Notes under the pieces: model-generated | Seen by the model: the letters and a program-made list of their open reading frames with translations, nothing else | Databases searched by the model: none | What the model was told of the DNA's origin: nothing | Shown: piece by piece, positions 54,564 to 64,000 of the stretch | Layout: every line of letters starts with the position of its first letter | Position numbering within the stretch: the first letter of the stretch is position 1 | Origin: Cryptomeria japonica | Taxonomy: Eukaryota > Streptophyta > Pinopsida > Cupressales > Cupressaceae | NCBI RefSeq assembly: GCF_030272615.1 | Contig: NC_081410.1 | Span: forward strand, 188,559,619-188,623,618 | Reading direction: 5' to 3' | DNA: 64,000 nucleotides | Translations under genes and position numbers: made by a program

Positions 54564-55931
54564 TGTTGGCATTTGCATGAAGATTGCATTAATGATATAT
54601 TATGTTGTCATTGATGTCAATTGAACTGGTAATGATATTAATGATGTTGTTGATATTGTAAACCGATATGTAAGTTTGTGAGTTGAACCAATAATCAATG
54701 TAAAAGGTTAAACCATTTCTATGTTATGTAACTGGTAAATCCTACCAATTGTTTTTGTTAAACCCTAACTGATTAAGGTTGTTGAATTGGTTATGTTGGT
54801 TTATGATCTGATGTTGAGTAGTAATGATGGTGACACATAAGGTCATTGTATGAAGACAAGTTCAAAATGTTTGGGCGTGTTTAATTGTTTGGGGAAGGAA
54901 CAAAATGTATTGCATCTAATGTAAAGTGTGTGATGAGTTACTGAGCTTGATGAAGCAGTAATCAAGGAGCGGTTGAGGTTTTCTTGATTGATGTGATGAG
55001 ATTGCTATGAAATACAACAGTCATGCTTGTACCAACTTGTTTGTAATCTCGATGAGAGGATTAGATTTTTGTTGTGTTACTGACCTAATTGATTTGTATT
55101 TAAGGTCAATGAATTTGTTTTGTTTTAGTGTTGGCAATAGTTGGCAGAAATCAGTTGAGTGTGTGGTTGCCTATCTGGAGAATGAGTCTGCAGTTTGAGT
55201 AAAGGCAAAAAGAAGCTTAAATGGATCTGATCAAGAAAATATAGTGCTATTCAGACAAATCAAGAAACTCTTGTTGTTTTCTAACAATTATAGAAAAATT
55301 GAAATCCCCTAACCGAGTAAGCTCTAACAAGCTTGGTTACTTATTAAATCCTCTAACAAGGTGGTCCATTAGATTGGATTCTCAAATATTCTACTGAGGT
55401 TACTCCTTACAGGGTATTTGCTTCTAACAAGGAATTTGTAGTCAATCCCTTAACCAGGCAATTCCTAACAGGATCAGTTCTTAATAGGACTTTTTTTAAA
55501 GCTTTAACTGGCTAGGCTCCTAATAGGGCAAACTTCAGAAGAGTTCAAATATTTTCTTGTGAGTCCCATCTTACCGTGGTTTTTACCTATTTGGGTTTTC
55601 CACATATAAATACTTTTGTCAGGTGGTTAATGTTTTATGGTTATGATCTTATTATTGATTTGATTAATCATTTTTGATAAGGCATGATAACCGGAAGTGT
55701 TGATAAATGAAACATTTGGATGTTTACAAGTTTGATGTTGTTTACTGTTAATTTGATATAATAGTCAATCGATATTCCTATGATTATTGATCTTGACAGT
55801 GGTATTTCATTGATAAGTTTACTTTGTGAGTTTGAGTTTGAGTTTGTGAAGTTTGTATCAGTTTTTCTAATTACTGATTCACCCCCCCTCTTAGTAATCT
55901 ACCAGATACTTATTCTTTCATCATACCATCA
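54564..55931 (+). repeat. 3' LTR of copia-D
   Basis: The 1368-bp partner of 48687-50061. Differences include a missing TTATTATTG-like repeat near 54660 and many C/T and A/G changes. Confidence 0.94.
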
Positions 55932-55932
55932 T

Positions 55933-56203
55933 ATGATGTGGTCACAAGAGGTGACTCGGATTGCAATTTAGTAGTCTTATACATGACTGGAACACTCTAG
56001 ATAGACAGGTGATCAGTTTGATTGATGATCAATGACCGATGGAAAAAGATGAAGAGTTACACTGGTGATACAGGTTGAAGAATTCTATCCACCAAGAATC
56101 TCAGAGCAGTGACCGGTAAGGTAGATGTGATGACCAAAGGTGAGTCAGTCATGGCGAGATATCATCAAATAAATGAATAGTGAAGTCTACAGTAGTTAAC
56201 AAC
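55933..56203 (+). repeat. Copia-C 3' LTR, piece 2
   Basis: ATGATGTGGTCACAAGAGG onward corresponds to the 5' LTR from about 40550 to 40827. It ends at ACAAC (56199-56203), the target of copia-E. Confidence 0.92.
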
Positions 56204-57629
56204 TGATGGATAATGATGAAATACTAAGGTCCTAACCGGTACTGAGAGGGGGGGGTGTGAATCAATGCATACAAAAACACTGCTTCAACACTTTATCATA
56301 TTAAAATACAGCTAATCATTTATCTTCACCGCTGTACTTAACCATAGCAATACCGATTAAACAAAAGTACTTCAGACAGCTAAATCGGTTAAATAAAGAT
56401 ACTTCAAACAACATTCAAAAGATCTCAAATCTTGATGACTACTTCACCAATATAATCATGCATGAGTTGTATCAATAATACCACAATCATTTAACACTGC
56501 ATGCATATTTAACTCAATCAGAATCACACAATCATCACATGAAAAACTCACAACCCATTAAAAAAAAAAAATTCATGTGGAAACCCAAATGGGAAAAACC
56601 ACGGTGGGGATGAATACCCACAAGCTTGTTTGTGAACTCTTTTGAAGTCCACTTTGTTAGGATCCTAGTCCGGTTAAAGACTTTACAATAAAGGTTTTGT
56701 TAGGAACCGATCCTGTTAGGGATCACCCAGTTAAGGGATGGCTATATACCCAGTTAAAGGTTAAAACCCTGTTAAGAGTTACCTCGCTAGAGGATTTAAA
56801 TAACTCAATGAACTTGAGCCACCTGGTTAGAGGATTTACAACAAATCTTGTTAAAGCTACCCAATCAAGGGATTTACCTTATGTTGAAATGGTTAGAAGA
56901 CAACAGGTAAGACACTCTGATCTAATAGCAACACTTCTTGCTAAGGCATATCCTTTTCAGTTCCTCTCTTTTGCAATCACACTCTATAAATTCCTCACTT
57001 TGGTTTGGCAAGTATCAAATCTCCAACATGTGGACACAAACACAACTTTTGCCAACAACTGCAATAACAAAACTCATCGACCTTATAGACAATAACTAGG
57101 TCAGTAGCATAAACCCTAAACCCTAAATATTTTAGGTTTACAATTACAAGCGGTCCAATCCTAACCATCAAAACACAATACATAGAATGGAATGATCAAT
57201 CTCAATACATTATGCATCGTCCAATCTTCACCACATATGGAAATCAATAAATCATCATGCGCTCTTCACACACCGCTAAGAAAAATGCTCATTCGTGAGG
57301 TAGGCATTTAATGCATTCAATCTTCACACGCAAGAACCACAAAGAAATCCTTCACGTGCACATAGCTGATGTGGCATCTCGATCGTTATCCTTATTCCTT
57401 AACCAACTGGTCACAAAACATCATCGGTTGCACTGCACAAGCCAAACCGGAAACCCTAGAGCTGAACAAAGACTACCAACCGGTAGTCACACTTAGTGAA
57501 CCCCGACACCGGTCCACTCCATCCCAGTTGACCATAACCGCTTTCAATCTTCATACTAGTTCACCTGCTTGAGCACTTTTTGACAATATTGATAACATAC
57601 ATTGTCACCGCTTCATCATATGCCAACAA
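56204..57629 (-). repeat. 3' LTR of copia-E
   Basis: A 1426-bp LTR, closely similar to 62173-63604 with scattered C/T and A/G differences. It contains an extra A-run near 56565 and G-runs of different length near 56248. Confidence 0.94.
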
Positions 57630-57980
57630 TCTCCCCCTTTGGCATTGATGGCAATACTCAGTGTATCATTTCTCAGTATCTGCACCATGCTTAATAATAT
57701 ATATTGGTTTAACTTATGAAGATCACCACCACCACCTGGACTGGTCAGTGTGTGCTTTGCACAATCACTTCTCACACTTGCATATTATCCTTTAAACATA
57801 TATCTTCTCCCCCATATATCTTCATCATCAAATATCTTCTCCCCCTTTGACAACAATGCCAAAGTAAGATCTGACACGGTACCATCCTTATGTTTCTCCC
57901 CCTATGGAGTAGCATCCTTCAACACATCAATCCTGTAAGATCTCACTCAGCAGTACCTAACTGATGTGGAGCACACATCT
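57630..57980 (-). other. Copia-E polypurine tract and 3' untranslated region
   Basis: The minus strand has CAATGCCAAAGGGGGAGAT right before the 3' LTR (57630-57648). Other purine runs (AAAGGGGGAGAAG near 57845, AGGGGGAGAA near 57900) lie further upstream. No gene is present between here and the pol stop at 57981. Confidence 0.8.
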
Positions 57981-58814
57981 TTAATTTACTTCATGAAGGG
58001 GCAGAACCCCTTATTCACCTCTCAAATAGGTAAATATAGTCTTCGGTAAGGGCTTAGTGAATATGTCTGCAAGTTGCTCCTTACTGGAAACATGTTCTAA
58101 CACAACCTCTTTATTTTGAACCTTTTCTCTCAAGAAATGATACTTAAGCTCAATGTGCTTGGTCCTAGCATGCAATACCAGATTTTTGGAAATGTTTATT
58201 GCACTAGTATTATCACAGAAAATACTTGTCGGTTCATATATAATCACTTTGAAGCCATTCAGTACATGCTTCATCCATATTTCCTGAGTGCAATTTATAA
58301 ATGCTACCACATACTCCACTTCAACTGTAGACTAGGAAATACAGTTCTACTCATTGCTCGTCCACGAGACTAGTCTTCCACCAAGGAAGAACACTCCACT
58401 GGTTGTGCTCTTTCGGTCGTCCACATTACCTGCCCAATTTGCATTGGTAAACACTTTGAGATCAAAGTCACCATTGTATGGATACCACAATCCATAATCA
58501 ACTATCCCTTTCAGGTATCTAAGAATCCTCTTTACCGCTACCAAATTGGATTCTCTTGGACTCTTCTAAAAACGGACCACTATGCCCACTGCATGAGCAA
58601 TATCTGGTCTCGTGTGCACCACATAGTGTAACTTACCTATCATTGACCGGTACTCCTTCTCATCCACCATCATTGTATCATCATCCTTTGTTAGTTTGTA
58701 GTCGGTCACCATTGGTGTTCCAATTGGTTTGCTCTCCTCCATGCCAAAGGTCTTCAATACCTCTTTGATATACTTGGATTGGGTAATGAAGATACCCTCT
58801 TTCATCTGTTGAAT
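57981..58814 (-). pseudogene. Copia-E RNase H and end of pol
   Basis: IQQMKEGIFITQSKYIKEVL, FGMEESKPIGTPMVTDYKLT, YRSMIGKLHYVVHTRPDIAH, ILRYLKGIVDYGLWYPYNGD, VFTNANWAGNVDDRKSTTSG, FFLGGRLVSWTSNE, STVEVEYVVAFINCTQEIWM, TSAINISKNLVLHARTKHIE, SSKEQLADIFTKPLPK and GVLPLHEVN, ending TAA at 57981. FTNANW replaces YTDADW, so both aspartates of that motif are lost by G-to-A change. STVEVEY replaces STAEAEY. Confidence 0.93.
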
Positions 58815-59720
58815 CTACAAACCGATGAAAAAATTTATCTCTCTAATCAGAGACATCTCAAACTCCTTTTTCATCACACCTGCAAATGCATGACTCACAT
58901 CATCATCTCCACCAAAGATTATATCATCTACAAATACTTCACATATTAGAATCTGATCACCTTCAAATTTCAGATAGATGTTGCTATCCTCACTTGATCT
59001 ATGAAATCCTATCTTCGCAAGATGAGAGTGTAATTGTTCGTACCATGTCTTTGGTGTTTGTTTCAATCCATATAGGGCCTTGTGTAATCTGCACACCATG
59101 TTACTATCTTCTGACAAAGCAAACCCATCAGGTTGCTCAATATACACTTTTTCCTCCAGGATTCCATTCAAGAATGCAGACTTCACATCCATCTGGTATA
59201 CCTTAAATCCCTTGAATGCTGCAAATGCAAGTAGCATTCAAACACCTTCCAGTCTAGCCACTGGGGCAAAGGTTTCTCCACAGTCTTCTCCTTCTCCCTG
59301 AGCATATTCCTTGCATACAAGTCTCGCCTTGTTCCTTACCATAGTTCCTTCTTCATTTAGCTTATTCCTGAAAACCCATTTGGTACCTATGACATTCTTG
59401 TGTTCCGATCTGGGTACCAAGGACCATGTTGCATTCTTTTCTATCTAGTCCAACTCTTCTTCCATTGCCTTTATCCAGTCTTCATCGGTAAGTGCCTCTC
59501 TAGCAATCTTAGGCTCAAATTCTGAAATCATGCAAGAAATTTCTTTTGCCTTTCTCCTTGTAAGTATTCTTGCATCTTTGTCTCCTATGATTTTTTTTGG
59601 ATCATGATGTAGTCTTACATACCTAGGAATGACCGTAGTTGGTTCAACTTGCTTTTCCTCTTCTTTTTCTGCTTCATCTTCTTCTTCACCCACTAAAGCT
59701 TCTACTGACATAGAAACACT
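58815..59720 (-). pseudogene. Copia-E reverse transcriptase
   Basis: [109 protein letters not shown] and [20 protein letters not shown]. The active-site FVDD is intact. Stops at about 59445 (TAG for Q) and 59238 (TGA or TAG before MLLAFAA) and at 58815 all lie in the correct frame. Confidence 0.94.
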
Positions 59721-60943
59721 AAGGTCTTTGCAGTGTTTGTCACTTGATTCTTTCTTAACCGGTTCCCAGAAGGCTAAACCTGGTTCATCTTTTGTGTCCT
59801 TGTTGTCAGTTTCCTCAGGCTTCTCAGGGGATTCATCAACTTTGATATTGATACTCTCAACAATCTTTTGAGTCCTCCTGTTGTATCACTTGAGAGCTTT
59901 TCTTTTAGTGAAATATCCTAGAAATATTCCTTCATCACACTTAGCATCAAACTTACTCAAGTGCTCACCTCTCCTGATATAACATTTACTCCCAAACACT
60001 TTGAAATAACTCACATTGGGAGTTCTCCCATTCCATTACTCATAGGGGGTTTTGTCTGTACCTTTCTTAATGAGTACTCGGTTCATGGTATAAACTGCAG
60101 TGCTCACTGCTTCTCTCCAAAATGTGTGAGCGATATTTCCTTGGATCGACATAGTTTTGGCCACTTCAACCACAGTCCCATTGTTTCTTTCTGTTATGTC
60201 ATTCTATTTTTGTGTCCTTGGGGCAGACAATTGCCTCTTAATCTCATTATCCTCATAGTACTTATTGAATTCATCAGAATTGAATTCACCTCCTTGATCG
60301 GTCCTTAGGCATTTTATCCTTCTACAGCTCTCCTTCTCCACCAATGCCCTAAAGGCTTTGAACTTTCCAAATGCAACAGATTTGTCTTTCAAGAATGCGA
60401 CTGACATCATTCTTGAGCAATCATCTGTAAGAATCATGAAGTATTGATCTCCCTAAATGCTACTAGTTTTCATCGGACCACACAGATCGGTGTGCACTAG
60501 ATCAAGTAAGTTCTCTGCAGAAAAAGACTTACCTTTAAATGTTGAGGAAGACATCTTCCCAAGTTGGCATTCTCTACACAAGGCATTCTTTGGTTTGTTC
60601 AGCAAAGGAAATCCTCTTACTGCCTTGATCTTACTAGCCTTTACAATATTGTCAAAATTTATATGACAAATTCTCCTATGCCATATCCAACTGTCATCAA
60701 ATTTCGCCATCAGGCACTGACTAATCTTGGCATTAAGCTGAAACAGGTTTCCTCTAGTCTTCTTATCAGTGACAATAAGTTCACCACTCTTTCCAGTTAT
60801 TCTACAGACTCCACCTTTGAATTCCAGTATGAGTCATTTGTCGTTCAGTTGAGAAACACTCAACATATTATGCTTAAGGCCTTCCACCCAGTAGACATCA
60901 TCTGAACTGCTCTTTTCATTTAGTCAAATGGATCCTTTTCCTT
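59721..60943 (-). pseudogene. Copia-E integrase
   Basis: VYWVEGLKHNMLSVSQLND-like text, then SWIWHRRICHINFDNIVKAS ... CRECQLGKMSSSTF (zinc region complete), LLDLVHTDLCGPMKTSSI (Asp kept), CLRTDQGGEFNSDEFNKYYE and a TAG in the PQQNG motif (K-stop-ND), followed by the C-terminal part (TIWREAVST, VNYSFKVF region) to about 59.9 kb. The linker to RT contains EEEDEAEKEEEKQVEPTTVI. Confidence 0.9.
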
Positions 60944-61069
60944 TCACCATGCAAGGTGCATCATTGACAAATCGGACAACACCACCATCATATTCTCAAG
61001 AGACATAAAATTTATCTGGTCACCAGTCATGTGGTGAGAACACCCGCTATCAATGATCCACTCGTTAGA
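60944..61069 (-). pseudogene. Copia-E protease
   Basis: EWIIDSGCSHHMTGDQINFM with an intact DSG. The frame shifts just after SLEN, where one base appears lost; the rest of protease continues in the other frame as DGGVVRF and similar text. Confidence 0.9.
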
Positions 61070-62101
61070 GTTATCAATATGTGTGACAGGGGCTTTCTGG
61101 TCAGACAACTCTTCCTTGATAGCCACAAACACTATGTCCTCATTCTCTTCATCCTCAGATTCCTCATCGGTAACACCTTCATCCACTGCAACAAGACAAT
61201 TTCCCCTACCTACTCCTTTATACTTCCTAAACATCTCTGGTTTATCCTTAATGTCATTGTTAGGACAATTAACAGCTATATGTCCTATCTTATTGTAGGA
61301 AAAACACTTCAGAGGAAGCTTACCTTTGTATTTTTTGGTTCCTTTTGGAAGTCTCTTGGCAAGAAGAGCTTCAAACTCCATCAAAATCTCCTCGTCATCC
61401 ATATCTCTACTTGGCCTGGATTCATAATTGGTACTGACCTCTTTTCCTTTCCTGGTCAGTGCAGAGGAAGCTGACGCTCTAAAGGCTGAATCGGTCTTCT
61501 AAACACTACTATCATATCTATTCAATTCATATACAGTCAACTTTGCAATAATAGAGTCTAAAGATAACTTGGTTTTGTCGATAGACCTTAGCTCCTGAAT
61601 AGCAACAACCCTGATTGCATAGACCAGTAAAAGTGATCTCAGAACTTTACTGACAATAGTGGTATCATCAATTGTTCCACTAGTGCTCTTGATCTCTCCA
61701 ACCACTGTCTTGATTCTTATGCCATACTGTTGAATGGTCTCTCCTTCAACCATCCTCATATCTTCAAACTTTCCTCTAAGGCTTTCTTTCTTAGCCTACT
61801 TGACATGTTCATCACCGCCATAAATGGATTACAGTTTGTCCCATACTTCTTTCAGATTGTCCTTTTCTTGTACATCAATGAACTCTACAATGGACAAGTT
61901 GCTAATAAGGGCTTCCATGACTTGCCCATTTTTTTGTATCTCTCTTTTCTGATCATTGGTTAGAATGCCAGAGGGGATTACATGGGCATTCTCAACATAG
62001 TTCCAGTGTTGTGCACCCAAACTCTTGATATATATCTTCATCCTATCCTTACATATTTTAAAGTTGTCCCTATTGAACTTAGGACCTTCCCTCTTCATCA
62101 T
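61070..62101 (-). pseudogene. Copia-E gag
   Basis: It starts at ATG 62101 (MMKREGPKFNRDNFKICKDR). KIYIKSLGAQHWNYVENAHV, EVWDKL, SLRGKFEDMRMVEGETIQQY, VVAIQELRSIDKTKLSLDSI and ALLAKRLPKGTKKYKGKLPL. The zinc knuckle is CFSYNKIGHIAVNC, with the second Cys changed to Tyr. Three stops fit CAA to TAA or CAG to TAG (about 61832, 61797, 61499). Frame is continuous into protease. Confidence 0.92.
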
Positions 62102-62157
62102 TACAACATAATATTTTGCCTCAAGTGATTAAGCTTATATCACCAAGGACCTGGATG

Positions 62158-62172
62158 TGCTCTGATACCAAT
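62158..62172 (-). other. Primer-binding site of copia-E
   Basis: The minus strand reads ATTGGTATCAGAGCA next to the 5' LTR, again the initiator tRNA-Met match. Confidence 0.94.
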
Positions 62173-63604
62173 TGATGAATAATGATGAACTACTAAGGTC
62201 CTAACCGGTACTAAGAGGGGGGGGGGTGAATTAGTACACACAAAAATATTGCTTCAACACTTTATCATATTAAAATGCAGCTAACCGGTTGTCTTCACCA
62301 CTGTACTTAACCATAGAAATACCGGTTAAACAAAAGTACTTCAGACAGCTAAACCAGTTAAATAAAGATACTTCAAACAACATTCAATAGATCTTAAATC
62401 TTGATGACTACTTCACCGATATACTCATGCATGAGTTGTATCAATAATACCACAACCATTTAACACTACATGCATATTTAACTCAATCAAAATCACACAA
62501 TCATCACATGAAAAACTCACAACCCATAACACACAGATTTTTCACATGGCAACCCAAATGGGAAAAACCATGGTGGGGATGAATACCCACAAGCTTGTTT
62601 GTGAACTCTTTTGAAGTCCACTCTGTTAGGAGCCTAGTCCGGTTAAAGACTTTACAATAAAGGTTCTATTAGGAACTGATCGTGTTAGGGAACACCTGGT
62701 TAAGGGATGGCTATATACCTTGTTAAAGGTTGAAACGCTCTTAAGAATTACCTCGCTAGAGGATTTAAATAACTCAATGAACTTGAGCCACCTGGTTAGA
62801 GGATTTACAAAAAAGATTGTTAAAGCTACCCGGTCAAGGGATTTACCTTTTTTTGAAATGGTTAGAAGACAACAGGTAAGACACTCTGATCTGATAACAA
62901 CACTTCTTGCTAAGGTAGATCCTTTTTAGTTCCTCTCTTCTGCAATCACACTCTGCATATTCCTCAATCTGGTTTGGCAAGTATCAAATCTCCAACATGC
63001 GGACACAAACACAACTTTTGCCAACAACTGCAATAACAAAACTCATCGACCTTATAGAAAACAACTAGGTCGGTAGCATAAACCCTAAACCCTAAATATT
63101 TTAGGTTTACAATTACAAGTGGTCCAATCCTGACTGTCAGAACACAATACATAGAATGAAATGATCTAAAACAGATCTCAAGACATTCTGCATCGTCTAA
63201 TCTTCATCGCATCTGGAAATCAATAACTCATCACGCGCTCTTCACACACCGCTAAGAAAAATGCTCATTCCCAAGGTAGGAAATTAACGCATTCAATCTT
63301 CATGCGCAAGAACCACAAAGAAATCCTTCACGTGCACACAACTGATGTGGTATCTCAATCCTTATCCTTATTCCTTAACCAACTGGTCACAAAACATCAT
63401 CGATTGCACCACACAAGCCAAACCGGAAACCCTAGAGCTGAACAGAGACTACCAACTGGTAGTCACACTTAGTGAACCCCAACACCAGTCCACTCCATCC
63501 CAATTGACCATAACCACTTCCAATCTTCATACCGGTTCACCTTCTTGAGCGCTTATTGACATCAATGACAACATACATTGTCATTGCTTCATCACATGCC
63601 AACA
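62173..63604 (-). repeat. 5' LTR of copia-E
   Basis: A 1432-bp LTR. The + strand starts TGATGAATAATGATGAAC and ends CATCACATGCCAACA, followed by the target copy ACAAC. Confidence 0.95.
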
Positions 63605-64000
63605 ACAACTAGTTAAGGTGAGATTTGTGCGGATATTTTGGTTCGCATCAAAAAGACAGAACATGACCCAGAGGTTGGTGAAATTATGAGTTGCAGAGAG
63701 ATAAGGATGATTTGCTGGTGAGATTGATGGAGAGCGTGCAGAGAAAGTGCAGGAAGATTTGGAAAGATTTGAATTTTAAATCTACTCAGTGTTAGGTGTA
63801 AACTCATTGAGGAATCAATGTGTATGTGTTGGCAAAATATGGTATAAAGGTTTTTAGCAAAAAACCAAAATGATTGATCGTAAAAATTATAAAGTGTAAT
63901 TTTGAGGAGAGATGATCCAACAAGGTGAGAAGAGAATAAAATTGCTAAGTGAATAATAGAGTAGTGAAGAGAGTGTGCAGAGCTCGGATAGTGTAAAGAG
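63605..64000 (+). repeat. Copia-C 3' LTR, piece 3 (cut by window end)
   Basis: This corresponds to the 5' LTR from about 40822 to 41172. Relative to it there is an extra stretch of about 60 bases at 63789-63850 (GTGTTAGGTGTAAACTC onward). About 590 bases of the LTR lie beyond the window. Confidence 0.92.

Larger units (their letters stand above)
48687..55931 (+). mobile_element. Copia-D: complete Ty1/copia element in the copia-C 3' LTR
   Basis: LTRs at 48687-50061 and 54564-55931 (TGTTGGCATTTGCATGAAG ... CATACCATCA). Target copies ATGAT lie at 48682-48686 and 55933-55937, with one extra T at 55932. The internal region is 4.5 kb with gag, protease, integrase, RT and RNase H in order. The two LTRs differ visibly (base changes and small gaps). 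The pol frame changes near 52035. Lineage is probably SIRE-like by motif style; I hold that loosely. Confidence 0.94.
56204..63604 (-). mobile_element. Copia-E: complete Ty1/copia element in the copia-C 3' LTR
   Basis: LTRs at 56204-57629 and 62173-63604; minus strand TGTTGGCATGTGATGAAGC ... TATTCATCA. TSD ACAAC is perfect (56199-56203, 63605-63609). Minus-strand order is gag, protease, integrase, RT, RNase H. This is the best-kept copia of the window: gag and protease are in one frame, then a single frameshift near 60.98 kb, then one frame to the end of pol, with stops only. The sequence is close to copia-D at protein level. Confidence 0.95.
40247..64000 (+). mobile_element. Copia-C: Ty1/copia LTR retrotransposon, 3' end outside window, interrupted three times
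   Basis: 5' LTR at 40247-41764, then PBS, gag, protease, integrase, RT, RNase H, PPT, 3' LTR starting at 48380. Interruptions are a rearranged LTR remnant at 45400-47495, copia-D at 48687-55931 and copia-E at 56204-63604. Without them the internal region is about 4.5 kb. The 3' LTR pieces 48380-48686, 55933-56203 and 63605-64000 match consecutive parts of the 5' LTR up to about 41172. The LTRs differ by very roughly a tenth of positions by eye, so this is an old insertion. It lies in a decayed LINE. Confidence 0.93.

Noticed and set aside
57061-57183. Paired short frames repeated at 62964-63152
   Set aside because: They occur at the same place in both LTRs of copia-E and are repeats of non-coding LTR sequence.

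Overview
The window looks like nuclear DNA of a seed plant with a large, transposon-filled genome. A gymnosperm is my impression from the element types, but the sequence alone does not prove it. I found no host gene, rRNA, intact tRNA or CRISPR array. Almost every base belongs to retrotransposons nested inside one another, and most boundaries are fixed by TG...CA termini and target-site duplications (TSDs).

Layout. (1) An old L1-type LINE on the + strand (LINE-A) runs from before base 1 to about 29.4 kb. It was split twice. The first insertion is a 17.6-kb Ty3/gypsy element of the Tat type (2084-19703, minus strand, TSD AGTAT). The second is a 7.7-kb LTR element without any pol gene (19978-27650, minus strand, TSD ATTTT). 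The Tat element itself holds a solo LTR (6033-7479, TSD GATGT). (2) 29.4-30.5 kb is AT-rich and carries a small SINE-like insertion. (3) A nearly complete LINE (LINE-B, 30486-38391, minus strand, 18-bp TSD) contains a solo LTR (31514-32948, TSD GAAGC). (4) 38.4-40.2 kb holds a tRNA-like promoter relic and a decayed LINE reverse transcriptase. (5) A Ty1/copia element (copia-C) starts at 40247 and leaves the window at 64000. Its RNase H is split by a rearranged LTR remnant with a large palindrome (45400-47495). Its 3' LTR is split by copia-D (48687-55931, + strand) and copia-E (56204-63604, minus strand, TSD ACAAC).

How the parts work together. The Tat element has gag, protease, RT, RNase H, a second (archaeal-type) RNase H and integrase. 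Between integrase and 3' LTR it carries an antisense gene for a plant-mobile-domain (PMD) protein, with a TATA-like box, a first exon, splice donor, branch point, acceptor and long second exon. The intron of this gene contains two repeat arrays. One consists of seven hairpins whose stems vary in a compensated way. The other is a roughly 20-bp repeat whose reverse complement is arrayed again near the 5' LTR. The pol-less element shares PBS, PPT and LTR termini with copia-C, -D and -E, so a copia of that group probably mobilised it. Both LINEs carry an extra reading frame after RNase H.

Decay. Nearly all stop codons in the coding relics are explained by C-to-T change (CAG to TAG, CGA to TGA, CAA to TAA) or its complement (TGG to TAG or TGA), as expected from deamination of methylated cytosine. 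Copia-C, -D and -E can be compared codon by codon and confirm this directly.
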